DNA of 64,000 nt from Methylococcales symbiont of Hymedesmia sp. n. MRB-2018 (GCA_003666385.1 QPIN01000062.1:62001-126000), one strand, 5' to 3'. Shown: positions 20,201 through 29,073, counted from the first letter of the stretch. Numbers and translations are program-made. Notes: generated by a model from the sequence alone, not told the origin.

Positions 20201-20739
20201 CTGACTAGATACCAAAGAAAACTTGCTATTTCTAATAAGCCAACCGAGCCTATAAAACAAACAAGAACCATAAACTAACCGATAATAGTACTAGGTTAAC
20301 AAAGAAAATTATACATTTATTGAGTAGCCAAATTCACACTAAGAAGTCCAGTGTTGATTTTTAGGGTAGATTGACTATCGACCCACCCCGCCTCTTTTGC
20401 TTATCATTAAGTAGCTGTAAGGTTGTCTTGTACTTAATAGCATCGCCTTGCAGTTTGGTGATCCGCTTGCGGTAATACCCTTAGCGTTAATATTGCTATT
20501 ATTCCTGCTTTCTACGTTGTTTGTGATTGCACCAGTTTTTGAAATTCTGCAACGCTTGATGAGCAAACTTGTAACTCGCTAACAGGCAAGCACAGCAACG
20601 TATCAAGAGACCAACCTGTTCTAACTGAGCAGATATGTGTTTAAATTGTTTAAATTGTTTAAATTGTTTAAATTGTTTAAAAATAATACCATTTTCAAGA
20701 ATAAATGGTATAAGGCACTAAGCCAGTATTTATACTCAG
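20201..20739. other. Gene-poor spacer with degenerate coding traces and a 9-bp tandem repeat
   Basis: On the minus strand, short frames such as YYRKRITKLQGDAIKYKT (ending near 20368) and QALQNFKNWCNHKQRRKQE (about 20520-20580) look like pieces of one decayed small gene with frameshifts; its family is not recognised. At 20639-20683 the 9-bp unit TTTAAATTG is repeated almost five times. A family D hairpin (20686-20711) follows. No intact gene is supported. Confidence 0.5.
20686..20711. repeat. Short hairpin repeat family D, copy D1
   Basis: The 26-bp unit has arms ATACCATTT and AAATGGTAT around TCAAGAAT. Six copies occur in the window: here and at 21889-21914, 30776-30801, 39121-39146, 41780-41805 and 62420-62445. 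All lie in intergenic DNA. Confidence 0.8.
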
Positions 20740-21795
20740 CTAATCGCCATAGCCTTTAGGGTTTTGACTTTGCCAGCGCCAAGTATCAGCCACCATATCT
20801 TGTAAAGATTTTTCTGTACGCCAACTCAGCTCTTTTAGCGCCAGATTAGGATTAGCACAACATTCTGCAATATCTCCCATGCGTCGGGGTGCTATTTTGT
20901 AGTTGATTTTTTTCCCAGTCACTTGCTCAAATGCATTAATAATATCTAAAACGCTGTAGCCTTGTCCCGTTCCAAGATTATAGGCTTTGCAACCCCCCTT
21001 TTTAAATATTGAAGAGTTCAGAGTTTCTAATGCATTCAGGTGACCTTTTACCAAGTCAACGACATGAATATAATCTCTAACGCCAGTACCATCAGTTGTA
21101 GCGTAATCGTTGCCAAAAACAGAAAGCTGTTCTAATTTGCCCACAGCAACTTGCGATACATAAGGAATTAAATTATTAGGTATTCCATTGGGATCTTCGC
21201 CTATCAAACCACTAGCATGTGCCCCAATCGGATTAAAATAACGTAGCAATGCAATTTTCCAGGGGTTTTCGGCCCTCGACATTTTATCAGCGGTTGATAG
21301 ATCCATTAAAATATCTTCAATCATGGCCTTGGACTTGCCATACGGATTTGTAGCGCCATAGACTGGTAAATCCTCAGAATATTGAGTAATATCTGGCTCT
21401 CCATAAACGGTTGCAGAGGAGCTAAAAATCATATTTTTTACGCCTGCCTCAGCCATAACCTCGGTTAAAACAAGAGAGCCATAGACATTATTCTGATAGT
21501 ATTTTAACGGTTGCTCACAAGATTCTCCCACTGCTTTCAAACCAGCAAAATGTATCACTGCATTAAAGTCGTATGCTGAAAAAATTTTAGCTAATGCACT
21601 TTTATCACAAATATCATGTTGATAAAAAACAAGCGATTGCCCTGTTATTTTTTTTATCCGATTAAGCGACTCAGCTTTACTATTAGACAGATTATCAACA
21701 ACGACAATCTCATATCCAGCTTGTAATAATTCCACACAAGCATGGCTTCCAATATAGCCTGCTCCACCTGTTACAAGAATTTTTTTCTTATTCAT
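20740..21795 (-). CDS. galE: UDP-glucose 4-epimerase
   Basis: It interconverts UDP-glucose and UDP-galactose for surface polysaccharides. The 351-residue SDR protein has the NAD site [15 protein letters not shown] (10-24). The catalytic Ser falls in [11 protein letters not shown], and Tyr and Lys in the YGKSK motif near 152-156. The C-terminal signature [12 protein letters not shown] is typical of GalE. It is monocistronic by context. Confidence 0.95.
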   Translation of the reverse strand: MNKKKILVTGGAGYIGSHACVELLQAGYEIVVVDNLSNSKAESLNRIKKITGQSLVFYQHDICDKSALAKIFSAYDFNAVIHFAGLKAVGESCEQPLKYYQNNVYGSLVLTEVMAEAGVKNMIFSSSATVYGEPDITQYSEDLPVYGATNPYGKSKAMIEDILMDLSTADKMSRAENPWKIALLRYFNPIGAHASGLIGEDPNGIPNNLIPYVSQVAVGKLEQLSVFGNDYATTDGTGVRDYIHVVDLVKGHLNALETLNSSIFKKGGCKAYNLGTGQGYSVLDIINAFEQVTGKKINYKIAPRRMGDIAECCANPNLALKELSWRTEKSLQDMVADTWRWQSQNPKGYGD

Positions 21796-21888
21796 TCTTT
21801 AATTTTATGCAAAATACATCTAAGAACCTGATCAAGGTCTACACCACCACTGTCATTTGTACTTGGGCAGTACTCAAAACTCTCATTT

Positions 21889-21914
21889 ATACCATTTTCA
21901 AGAATAAATGATAT
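21889..21914. repeat. Short hairpin repeat family D, copy D2
   Basis: Same unit as D1, with one change in the right arm (AAATGATAT). It lies between galE and the divergent small gene at 21977. Confidence 0.75.
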
Positions 21915-21976
21915 AAGCTGCTACTTTTTATGCACGTTATAATAGTCTTTTAAAAAACAATTAAAAAACACGCATC

Positions 21977-22219
21977 ATGTCTACCCCCTTATCTAGCAAT
22001 GCCGTTCTCTATGCCATCCTTGCTCTCAACAGTGAAATCGCATTACAAAAAGAATACCTAGAATCACCAGAACTATCGCCTGAAGACCAAGAAAACGAAG
22101 AAGGTATTCTTGATGACTTGGAACAAGCCTTTATGGAATTTATTGATTTATATAAAAGTTTTCTTGGTAAAGACAAAGAACTTCCTTCTATTGAAGAACT
22201 ACTAAATAGTGCACTGTAA
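21977..22219 (+). CDS. Small acidic protein of unknown function
   Basis: I do not recognise the family with certainty. The 80-residue protein is acidic and predicted to be helical, with LNSEIALQKEYLESPEL, SPEDQENEEGILDDLEQAF and a C-terminal IEELLNSAL. It overlaps the upstream end of the yffB reading frame and probably shares a transcript with yffB-dapE. The absence of membrane segments or a signal suggests a cytosolic protein. Confidence 0.65.
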   Translation: MSTPLSSNAVLYAILALNSEIALQKEYLESPELSPEDQENEEGILDDLEQAFMEFIDLYKSFLGKDKELPSIEELLNSAL

Positions 22220-22220
22220 T

Positions 22221-22562
22221 ATGTATACTTTATATGGTATCAGCAATTGTAATACGGTAAAAAAAGCAAAGGATTGGCTGGATGATAACACTATTGACTA
22301 CCAGTTCCATGATTATCGCAAACAAGGGCTTACATCCGAACTTTTAGAATCTTTTGAAAGCACGCTGGGCTGGGAAAAATTACTTAATAAGCAAAGTACC
22401 AGCTGGCGTAAACTGGATGAACAACAAAAAGCGAATATTTCTAAACAAACCGCATTGCAATATATGTTGGATACTCCAACTCTAATCAAACGTCCGATAT
22501 TGGATATAGGCAATAAAATGATTATTGGTTTTAAAGCAGAAAATTACCAAAATGAATTATGA
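22221..22562 (+). CDS. yffB: ArsC/Spx-family protein YffB
   Basis: YffB is a thioredoxin-fold member of the ArsC family whose exact role is unclear; it resembles glutathione-dependent thiol reductases. The protein is about 113 residues from ATG 22221, which gives the expected MYTLYGISNCNTVKKAKDWL start. The open frame extends 4 codons upstream to a GTG, but MYTLYG is the usual N-terminus. It has Cys in SNCNTVKKA and the cis-Pro region LIKRPIL. It overlaps dapE by 4 bases, as in E. coli. Confidence 0.85.
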   Translation: MYTLYGISNCNTVKKAKDWLDDNTIDYQFHDYRKQGLTSELLESFESTLGWEKLLNKQSTSWRKLDEQQKANISKQTALQYMLDTPTLIKRPILDIGNKMIIGFKAENYQNEL

Positions 22563-23689
22563 GCGATACCGTTGATTTATTAGTCGAATTAATCAAAAAA
22601 GAGTCTATAACTCCTAAAGATGCTGGTTGCCAGGATGTTTTAGCCAATCGATTAACCGCTTTAGACTTTAAAGATGAGCGTTTAAACTTTGCAGACACAC
22701 AAAACATCTGGCTAAGACGCGGTACAGAAAAACCACTACTAACCTTCCTAGGGCATACCGACGTTGTACCACCAGGCTCCTTAGATCTATGGGACTCACC
22801 ACCTTTCGATCCCAGTATCAGAAATGGCAAACTCTATGGTCGAGGTACAGCGGATATGAAAGGCGGTATTGCCTGCTTTATCACCGCTGTTGAACGATTT
22901 ATTGCTAATTATCCTGAACACAAAGGTTCTATTGCCTTAATGATCACCAGTGACGAGGAAGGTATTGCTACTAACGGTGTAGTCAAAGTCATTGAGGTAC
23001 TGGAAAACCGTCAAGAAAAAATTGACTGGTGCTTAGTAGGTGAACCTTCCAGTGATAAAACGGTAGGTGATGTTATTAGAGTCGGAAGGCGCGGTTCCTT
23101 GTGCGCCAAATTAACTATCCTCGGCATACAAGGTCATGTGGCATATCCAGAAATTGCAGAAAACCCCATCCATACTTTTGCATCAGCATTAAAAGAATTA
23201 ACCGAAGAAGTCTGGGATCAAGGCAATCAGTTTTTTCCTGCTACCAGTTTGCAAGTTTCTAACATTAATAGTGGCACGGGGGCTGAAAATATTATTCCTG
23301 GTGACCTACAAGTACAATTTAACCTACGATTTAGTACCGAATTAAATGCACAAACCATTAAACAACGCAGCATTGCAATTTTGGATAAACATGATTTCAA
23401 ATATGACTTGCAATGGCGCTTATCTGGCAACCCATTTCTAACAAAAAAAGGTCAGTTAATAGATGCAGCTCATACCGCGATTAAAAAAATCACTGGCTTT
23501 GAAACCGTTGATGATACCGGTGGTGGCACTTCTGATGGTCGCTTTATCGCCCCCACAGGTGCACAAGTTTTGGAACTAGGCCCAGTCAATAAAAGTATTC
23601 ATAAAATTAATGAGAATGTTGATATAGAAGAACTGGAAACCTTGTCTAAAATTTATGAAGCACTGTTGATTGAATTACTATCAAATTAA
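22559..23689 (+). CDS. dapE: N-succinyl-L,L-diaminopimelate desuccinylase
   Basis: It releases succinate from succinyl-diaminopimelate, giving the lysine and peptidoglycan precursor. The 376-residue M20 peptidase-like enzyme has the zinc motifs GHTDVVPPG (65-73), GRGTADMKGG and SDEEG, and His in the closing region GPVNKSIHKINENV. Its start overlaps yffB (ATGA). The length matches the family. Confidence 0.96.
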   Translation: MSDTVDLLVELIKKESITPKDAGCQDVLANRLTALDFKDERLNFADTQNIWLRRGTEKPLLTFLGHTDVVPPGSLDLWDSPPFDPSIRNGKLYGRGTADMKGGIACFITAVERFIANYPEHKGSIALMITSDEEGIATNGVVKVIEVLENRQEKIDWCLVGEPSSDKTVGDVIRVGRRGSLCAKLTILGIQGHVAYPEIAENPIHTFASALKELTEEVWDQGNQFFPATSLQVSNINSGTGAENIIPGDLQVQFNLRFSTELNAQTIKQRSIAILDKHDFKYDLQWRLSGNPFLTKKGQLIDAAHTAIKKITGFETVDDTGGGTSDGRFIAPTGAQVLELGPVNKSIHKINENVDIEELETLSKIYEALLIELLSN

Positions 23690-23716
23690 ATTAGCCAGAA
23701 AAAACTGACAAGACTT

Positions 23717-23733
23717 AGTTATGCTGAGTTCTC
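23717..23733 (+). repeat. Solo right end of repeat family B
   Basis: AGTTATGCTGAGTTCTC matches the right terminal repeat of family B, 27 bp after the dapE stop. The rest of the element is missing. Confidence 0.5.
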
Positions 23734-23814
23734 ACCCTATAAATAAAAACACAATGCACTTCATCATTTTGATTCTTGGTAGATTAATTTTCTGATAGCT
23801 TGCTACAACTCAAA

Positions 23815-24147
23815 CTATAAACAGGTCGGTGGTTTGGGCAAGCCTGCGATTTTACAAGCAAACTTTAAAGGCCCTTGAGGGAATAGTTTATGCAAATAAC
23901 GACTATTTCCTTTTTTATCTCCAAATTCATGTTTAATCGCTTTGGTAAAAACTCGTGCATTAGGCAGGTGTTTATACAATTGATAATACTGTTGGATAAA
24001 AAAGATAATTTCCCAGTGTTCGGCTGTTAAGTCAATATCATTTAATAACGCCAGCCGTTCAGCAACGGACTCATTCCAGTCATCTAGGGACATTAAAAAC
24101 CCTTGTGCTGTTGTATCTAATAAAACGCCTTTGACTATTAATTCCAC
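23815..24147 (-). CDS. TusE/DsrC family sulfur-carrier protein with two cysteines
   Basis: Proteins of this family carry persulfide sulfur, either to MnmA for tRNA 2-thiouridine (TusE) or in dissimilatory sulfur metabolism (DsrC). The 110-residue protein ends in the family tail AGLPKPPTCL with the penultimate Cys109. It also has a second Cys98, exactly 11 residues earlier, the spacing seen in DsrC; E. coli TusE has only the last Cys. It overlaps the dsrH/tusB-like gene by 10 bases. Whether it works in tRNA thiolation or another relay is open. Confidence 0.85.
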   Translation of the reverse strand: MELIVKGVLLDTTAQGFLMSLDDWNESVAERLALLNDIDLTAEHWEIIFFIQQYYQLYKHLPNARVFTKAIKHEFGDKKGNSRYLHKLFPQGPLKFACKIAGLPKPPTCL

Positions 24148-24431
24148 GAGCTAATCAATGTGTTAGTCTCTGTTAATTGAGCTAAAGCCAAATAATCAAT
24201 GACTTTAACACCTAGCACTAATTCCTTTTTTTCAATACCTCGTGTTTCGAGTTCTTCATTTAGAACATACAAATGAATATCGTTTTTGAGTAATTTTAAT
24301 AGCTCAGCTGATAAGATATTTTCTTTATACAATCTAAAAACTGCATTTTCCATGAAAACCACGTCATCACCAGACCCTATCCGCTGTAACACGGATGGTT
24401 CAAGAACTGATTGAAAAATTAGATGTAACAT
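24138..24431 (-). CDS. DsrH/TusB-like sulfur relay protein
   Basis: The TusB/DsrH family forms a heterohexamer with TusC/D (DsrE/F) and passes sulfur to TusE/DsrC. The start was placed at ATG 24429-24431, since the family begins MLHLIFQS; an ATG six codons upstream is possible. The product is 97 residues with the sequence VVFMENAVFRLYKENI in the middle and LVLGVKVIDYLALAQLTET towards the end. It is one gene before the DsrC-like gene. The partner subunits C and D are not here. Confidence 0.7.
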   Translation of the reverse strand: MLHLIFQSVLEPSVLQRIGSGDDVVFMENAVFRLYKENILSAELLKLLKNDIHLYVLNEELETRGIEKKELVLGVKVIDYLALAQLTETNTLISSWN

Positions 24432-24451
24432 TAGCGTTAAACTTAGCAAGC

Positions 24452-24772
24452 TTATTCAATATGGGTCAGCTTAAGACCCATGATACCAATAACAATCAAA
24501 CCGATTGAAATGAGTCTGAACCCGTCTGCTGATTCTTTAAATAAAAAAATAGCTAAAATGGCTACGCCCACGGCACCCATACCTGTCCAAATAGCATAAG
24601 CAGTGCCTAAAGGCAGTGTTTTGATCGACAGCATGAGTAAATAAAAACTGCTGCCCCCTGAAATTGCTGTGACGATGCTGGGGTATAACTTTGTAAAGCC
24701 TTCATTATATTTCAGACTTAAAGCAAAAATAATTTCTGCAAACCCCGCTGTAAATAAAAACACCCATCCCAT
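24452..24772 (-). CDS. Small multidrug resistance family transporter, SugE/Gdx-like
   Basis: Four-helix SMR proteins work as dimers and exchange protons for small cations; the SugE/Gdx branch exports guanidinium. The 106-residue protein has the membrane-embedded Glu near residue 13 in FAEIIFALSLKYNEGFTKL and the Gdx-like segment TLPLGTAYAIWTGMGAVG. Trp16 of typical Gdx is Phe here. It precedes the tusB-like gene on the same strand. Quaternary-ammonium export is the alternative. Confidence 0.85.
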   Translation of the reverse strand: MGWVFLFTAGFAEIIFALSLKYNEGFTKLYPSIVTAISGGSSFYLLMLSIKTLPLGTAYAIWTGMGAVGVAILAIFLFKESADGFRLISIGLIVIGIMGLKLTHIE

Positions 24773-24871
24773 TTATTACCCTCAAAATACAAAATAAAAC
24801 AAGCACATTAGCCTGTATAAAAACTTACAATATTCACCTATAATGATATTAATTACATTTTGTTGATGATT

Positions 24872-25085
24872 TGTAACCACTCAGCGTACTCGGTAACTGC
24901 TTAGATTGCCCTCTATTTTGTTCAAGAGTAAGGCGAAAGCACGGAGTTTACAGGTGTAAATAAGCACTTTCAACACGGCTATTGGACTGGAAAGCAGCTG
25001 AATTAGTTAATTTACCATAAGGATAGTAAAGACAGGGCATGCCCTGTCTGTCTCTATCCCAACATTTTTAGGTGAATGTTGGGTT
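24872..25085 (+). repeat. Composite repeat: partial family A copy (A2) joined to family E (E1)
   Basis: 24872-24985 matches the left 114 bp of family A, starting GTAACCACTCAG, and lacks its right end. At 24986 it changes directly into repeat E, which is found again at 27535-27620. E contains the perfect palindrome AGACAGGGCATGCCCTGTCT and a CCCAACATT/AATGTTGGG hairpin. The block lies between the SMR gene and xseA. Confidence 0.75.
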
Positions 25086-25096
25086 GTGAATTTTTA

Positions 25097-25177
25097 AATG
25101 CCAAGCAAAAAAATGAATCTGCAATTTTACCTTATATGCAAAATATAGAACAAGAAATCAAGAAAACTTTTTGGTAA
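25097..25177 (+). pseudogene. Possible tail of a lost gene upstream of xseA
   Basis: An open frame begins at the edge of repeat E and reads NAKQKNESAILPYMQNIEQE then IKKTFW and TAA, three bases before xseA. It has no plausible start of its own. It could be the C-terminus of a gene cut by the repeat. The family is not recognised and the call is weak. Confidence 0.3.
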
Positions 25178-25180
25178 TTT

Positions 25181-26542
25181 ATGCTCCCCAATAAAAACCC
25201 TTTCTCTAGCTCAAACAGGTATACAGTTTCTGAGCTCAACAGAACAAGCAAAGATTTATTATCCACCTACTTTTCAATCATTCACGTTGAAGGTGAAATA
25301 TCTAATTTAAGCACACCTTCATCGGGACATATTTACTTCTCATTAAAAGATAAAAAAGCGCAAATCCGTTGTGCCATGTTCAAATCCCAGCAACGTCGGC
25401 TGGATTTTAGACCTGACAACGGTCAACAAGTCATAGTATCGGCTCAAGTCAGTTTGTATGAAGCACGAGGAGATTATCAGCTAATTGTTGATAATATGCA
25501 GATGGATGGAGAAGGTGATTTACAAAAAGCTTTTGATCGACTCAAAACCAAACTATTCAATGAAGGCTTATTCGCCCCAGAGAAAAAACAATCATTGCCA
25601 GCAATAGCTGAACACATTGGTATTATTACTTCACCCACAGGGGCAGCTGTTCACGATATTTTGACCGTCTTAAAAAAACGTTTTGCTTACATCCCTATCA
25701 CTATCTATCCGACTTCTGTACAAGGTGAGCAGGCGAAGCATGAAATATGCAAGGCGATAGAAACCGCTAATCAACAAAAAAAAGCAAACCTTATTATTCT
25801 GGCTCGTGGTGGCGGTTCACTAGAAGACTTATCGCCCTTCAATGAAGAGTCAGTAGCTAGAGCTATTGCTAAGTCTGACATCCCTATTATTTCTGGTATT
25901 GGACATGAAGTTGATACCACCATTGCAGACTTTGTTGCTGATCTGCGTGCTGCAACACCCTCTGCTGCCGCTGAAAATGCAGTGCCTGATCAGCAAATGT
26001 GGCTGAATACATATAAATCTATAAATATTCAATTACAACAAATCATGCAACGCTGTCTTAGCCAATCCCAACAATCAACAAGCTGGTTATCAAAAAGGTT
26101 GCAACAACAACATCTAGGACAACAATTGCAAAGACATGCACAGTCATTGGATAACCAGGAATTACGATTAGTCCGAGCAATAAAGCACAAAATAAGCCAA
26201 CAAAAAATACAGCTAGAAAAACAGAACAACTTATTTCAGCGATACAATCCTGCTGATAAAAACCCTCAATATCAGCAGCAATTACTCTATTTGCAGAGTC
26301 GCTTAAATGCTACTATTAAACACAAACTTGAATCCTCGCAAAATAAATATACAACATTAATACATACCTTAAATGCGGTAAGTCCTTTAGCCACTTTAGA
26401 TAGAGGATATGCCATTGTCAGTGCAATTAATTCATCATCAATCATTACTTCCAGCCAACAGCTTTCATTGAATGACTCGATTAAAATCCGTTTAAAACAA
26501 GGCCATATCATCAGCCAAGTTAGAAAAATCAATCATGAATAA
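25181..26542 (+). CDS. xseA: Exodeoxyribonuclease VII large subunit
   Basis: ExoVII digests single-stranded DNA from both ends in recombination and mismatch repair. The 453-residue protein has the N-terminal OB fold with VEGEISNLSTPSSGHIYFSL (near 32-51) and the catalytic core with IITSPTGAAVHDIL, ARGGGSLEDLSPFN and SGIGHEVDTTIADFVADLRA. A Gln-rich coiled-coil region follows from about 270. The final LDRGYAIV is the family signature. It overlaps the next gene by 8 bases. Confidence 0.96.
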   Translation: MLPNKNPFSSSNRYTVSELNRTSKDLLSTYFSIIHVEGEISNLSTPSSGHIYFSLKDKKAQIRCAMFKSQQRRLDFRPDNGQQVIVSAQVSLYEARGDYQLIVDNMQMDGEGDLQKAFDRLKTKLFNEGLFAPEKKQSLPAIAEHIGIITSPTGAAVHDILTVLKKRFAYIPITIYPTSVQGEQAKHEICKAIETANQQKKANLIILARGGGSLEDLSPFNEESVARAIAKSDIPIISGIGHEVDTTIADFVADLRAATPSAAAENAVPDQQMWLNTYKSINIQLQQIMQRCLSQSQQSTSWLSKRLQQQHLGQQLQRHAQSLDNQELRLVRAIKHKISQQKIQLEKQNNLFQRYNPADKNPQYQQQLLYLQSRLNATIKHKLESSQNKYTTLIHTLNAVSPLATLDRGYAIVSAINSSSIITSSQQLSLNDSIKIRLKQGHIISQVRKINHE

Positions 26543-27389
26543 AATTAGCCTATTATTTTTTACTTTTTTTCTTTCCTCTGTTTCAAGCTGGGCGAATACA
26601 CTGCCTGATTCATTGGCTGTTCCAGGGGGTATCGTTAAAATCCCTGTTGCTGAAATCAACCAAGCTGCTCCAAAGGTGTTTTTTTATGATAAGAGAGTGT
26701 TGGTGACTGCTAATGAATCTCATTGGCTTGCCATTGTTGGCATTCCTCTTTCTGCAAAAGCGGGTGAACATAAAATAACCATAAAAAGCAAAAACGGGAG
26801 TCATCAACAAATATTTAATATTGATGATAAAGACTATCCTGCACAACACATTACCATCAAGAAAAAGCGTATGGTGACTGGTTTTACAGAACAAGATCTT
26901 AAAAAAATAAATGCCGACAAAGTAGCAATGGACAAAGCTAAAAAAACCTGGACAGAACAAAACATTGATGCTGATTTTATTGCCCCTGTTGATGGCAGAC
27001 TCAGCAGCTTATTTGGTTTAAAACGTTTTTTTAATAATATTCCTAAACGACCTCATAACGGTCTTGATATTGCCACACCAACTGGAGTTCCCATACTAGC
27101 ACCAGCCTCTGGAAAAGTAATTAATACTGGCAATTATTACTTTAATGGCAATACCGTATTTTTAGATCACGGACAGGGTTTATTAACTGCTTATCTACAT
27201 CTGAATGAAATTTCAGTAAAAGCAGGACAAATAGTCAAACAGGGCGAGACATTAGGCACTGTAGGTGAAACTGGCCGCGTTACCGGCCCTCATTTACACT
27301 GGATTGTATATTTGAATAAAGTCGCTGTTGATCCTGCATTATTTATCAGCACGGATATTCCTAGACTGGATGCCAGAAATAAAAAATAA
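26535..27389 (+). CDS. Secreted M23 family metallopeptidase
   Basis: M23 enzymes are zinc endopeptidases that cut peptidoglycan cross-links, or act as inactive regulators of them. The 284-residue precursor has a signal peptide ending near SWA-N (about residue 20), a beta-rich domain to about residue 100 and the M23 domain (about 155-275). Zinc ligands are visible as His in RPHNGLDIATPTG and in GPHLHWIVYL, with the Asp of NGLD. All active-site residues are present. It overlaps xseA and is translated in the same operon. Confidence 0.92.
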   Translation: MNKISLLFFTFFLSSVSSWANTLPDSLAVPGGIVKIPVAEINQAAPKVFFYDKRVLVTANESHWLAIVGIPLSAKAGEHKITIKSKNGSHQQIFNIDDKDYPAQHITIKKKRMVTGFTEQDLKKINADKVAMDKAKKTWTEQNIDADFIAPVDGRLSSLFGLKRFFNNIPKRPHNGLDIATPTGVPILAPASGKVINTGNYYFNGNTVFLDHGQGLLTAYLHLNEISVKAGQIVKQGETLGTVGETGRVTGPHLHWIVYLNKVAVDPALFISTDIPRLDARNKK

Positions 27390-27534
27390 ACCTGAGCATT
27401 AACCTGAAAAAATCCCACAGAAGCACTTTTGATAAGAACTAAGGCTATTATCTGTAAGTAATTCTTTGTCTTTTTCGCCCAGATTTTCCACAAACTCCAT
27501 GTTCAACTGATTTTTCCAGGATTAACTGGAAAGT
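27390..27534. other. Spacer after the M23 peptidase gene
   Basis: The spacer continues as repeats to 27781. This part holds only a short minus-strand frame of 33 codons (27399-27500, MEFVENLGEKDKELL then TDNSLSSYQKCFCG) with no recognised family. It may be the tail of a lost gene. Confidence 0.3.
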
Positions 27535-27641
27535 AGCTGAATTAGTTAATTTGCCATAAGGACAGTAGAGACAGGGCATGCCCTGTCTCTATCCCAACAT
27601 TTTTAGGTGAATGTTGGGTTACGAAAAAATGTAACCCAACC
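27535..27641 (+). repeat. Repeat family E, copy E2, with strong hairpin
   Basis: This is the second copy of the sequence at 24986-25085, including AGACAGGGCATGCCCTGTCT. It continues with GTTGGGTTAC-GAAAAAAT-GTAACCCAAC (27614-27641), a perfect 10-bp stem. It is followed at once by family A, so E and A occur in opposite order here and at 24872-25085. Confidence 0.7.
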
Positions 27642-27781
27642 TATGTAACTGCTTAGATTGCCCTCTGTTCTGTTCAAGATCAAGGCGTTCAAGAGCAAGG
27701 CGAAAGCGCGGAGTTTACAGGTGTAAATGCGCACTTTCAACGCGGCTATTGGACAAAATAGAGGGTAAACTGAGTAGTTAC
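27640..27781 (+). repeat. Repeat family A, copy A3, supplies the narK stop codon
   Basis: The copy lacks the first 20 or so bases, has an internal duplication of GTTCAAGA(T/G)CAAGGC, and keeps the right end CTGAGTAGTTAC (27770-27781). The minus-strand transporter gene reads into this end, and its TAA (27778-27780) lies inside the repeat terminus. Confidence 0.75.
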
Positions 27782-29073
27782 TCCTCTTCTAACATTTCAG
27801 GTAATGGTTGTGGCCCATGTAAATCAGGATATAAGCGTTTATCAGATATCAAAATAGCGATATGCATCCAAGTTAAAGAAATAGCCACAATAGCAAATAA
27901 CAACATAAAACAACTGCTCCAAACACCAATCAGATCATTCATTAAGCCAAAACAAATCGGTAAAATAAAGCCGCCTAAACCGCCTATTAGGCCGACTAAG
28001 CCACCCACAGAACCCACATGGTCAGGATAGTAGACGGGTATGTGTTTATACACGGCGGCTTTACCTAATGACATAGAAAAACCAAGCAAAATAGTCAACA
28101 ACACAAAAGGCACTAAACCAATAGCAATGGTAAATTCTATAGGACCTTCTATACCATGCACTCTATAATCGGTAGCAGGGTAAGACAACAAAAATAAACA
28201 AACTAAGGCAGCAATAAAAGTAATATACATGACTTTTCTGGCACCTATTTTGTCAGACATGTAGCCACCTAATGCTCTAAAAACACTACCAGGTAAGGCA
28301 TAGGCAGCAGCCAACATCCCTGCTGTTTGAATTTCTAGGTCATAAACTCCCATATAATAACGGGGCAACCAAAGAGCAAGAGCAACATAACCACCAAATA
28401 CGAAAAAATAATAAGTGGCAAAACGCCAAACTCGCAAGTGTTTTAATGGTTCCAATTGCATTAGAGCGGGTTTTACTTTCTCGCCTCTTGCTTTTCTTGC
28501 CTTGGTGACAGGATCTTCTTCAGTCGTAAACCAAAATATAATAGCCATCACAAAGAGTACAACAGCATAGATTCTAGCTACATTTTCCCAACCATAAGCA
28601 ATTAATAGAAAAGGAGCTCCAAAGTTAGTGACTGCCGCACCCACATTACCCATTCCAAAAATACCTAAGACAGTGCCTTGTTTTTCACTTTCATAGCAAC
28701 GAGAAACATAGGCAATCCCTACTGCAAATGAGCCACCTGCCAGACCGACACCCAGTGCTGCGAGCAAATACATTTCATAAGTAGAAACCGTAGACAATAA
28801 CCAGACCGCAATTGAGGTGGTAATCATCAAGCAAAAATAAACAATACGCCCACCGAATTGGTCAGTCCAAATACCTAAAAATATTCGGCTTAAAGAGCCT
28901 GTTAAAATCGGCATCGCTACCAATAAACCAAATTGACTATCATTAAGCCCTAAGTTCTGCTTAATTTGAATGCCAATAATGGAGAAAATTGTCCACACTG
29001 CAAAACATACCGTAAAGGCTATGGTACTTATAGTTAAGATTTTAGTTTTCTCAGGTGAGTTTAATGAAACCAC
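27778..29073 (-). CDS. Nitrate/nitrite transporter, NarK family (MFS)
   Basis: The 431-residue, twelve-helix MFS protein resembles the NarK1/NasA-type nitrate-proton symporters. Signatures are GIQIKQNLGLNDSQFGLLVA, RIFLGIWTDQFGGR, and the Gly-rich nitrate motifs GLAGGSFAVGIAYVSRC in the first half and GGLVGLIGGLGGFILPI in the second. No nitrate or nitrite reductase lies nearby. The last codons and stop border repeat A3, so the natural C-terminus may have been altered. The short charged tail PLPEMLEEE is plausible as it stands. Confidence 0.88.
   Translation of the reverse strand: MVSLNSPEKTKILTISTIAFTVCFAVWTIFSIIGIQIKQNLGLNDSQFGLLVAMPILTGSLSRIFLGIWTDQFGGRIVYFCLMITTSIAVWLLSTVSTYEMYLLAALGVGLAGGSFAVGIAYVSRCYESEKQGTVLGIFGMGNVGAAVTNFGAPFLLIAYGWENVARIYAVVLFVMAIIFWFTTEEDPVTKARKARGEKVKPALMQLEPLKHLRVWRFATYYFFVFGGYVALALWLPRYYMGVYDLEIQTAGMLAAAYALPGSVFRALGGYMSDKIGARKVMYITFIAALVCLFLLSYPATDYRVHGIEGPIEFTIAIGLVPFVLLTILLGFSMSLGKAAVYKHIPVYYPDHVGSVGGLVGLIGGLGGFILPICFGLMNDLIGVWSSCFMLLFAIVAISLTWMHIAILISDKRLYPDLHGPQPLPEMLEEE

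Noticed and set aside
20375-20566. Minus-strand frame of 63 codons in the ilvB-galE spacer
   Set aside because: The frame is not consistent with the better coding-like segments in the other frames. The region looks like a decayed gene, not an intact one.
20639-20683. Short CRISPR-like array
   Set aside because: The 9-bp units follow each other without spacers, and there are no cas genes. It is a simple tandem repeat.
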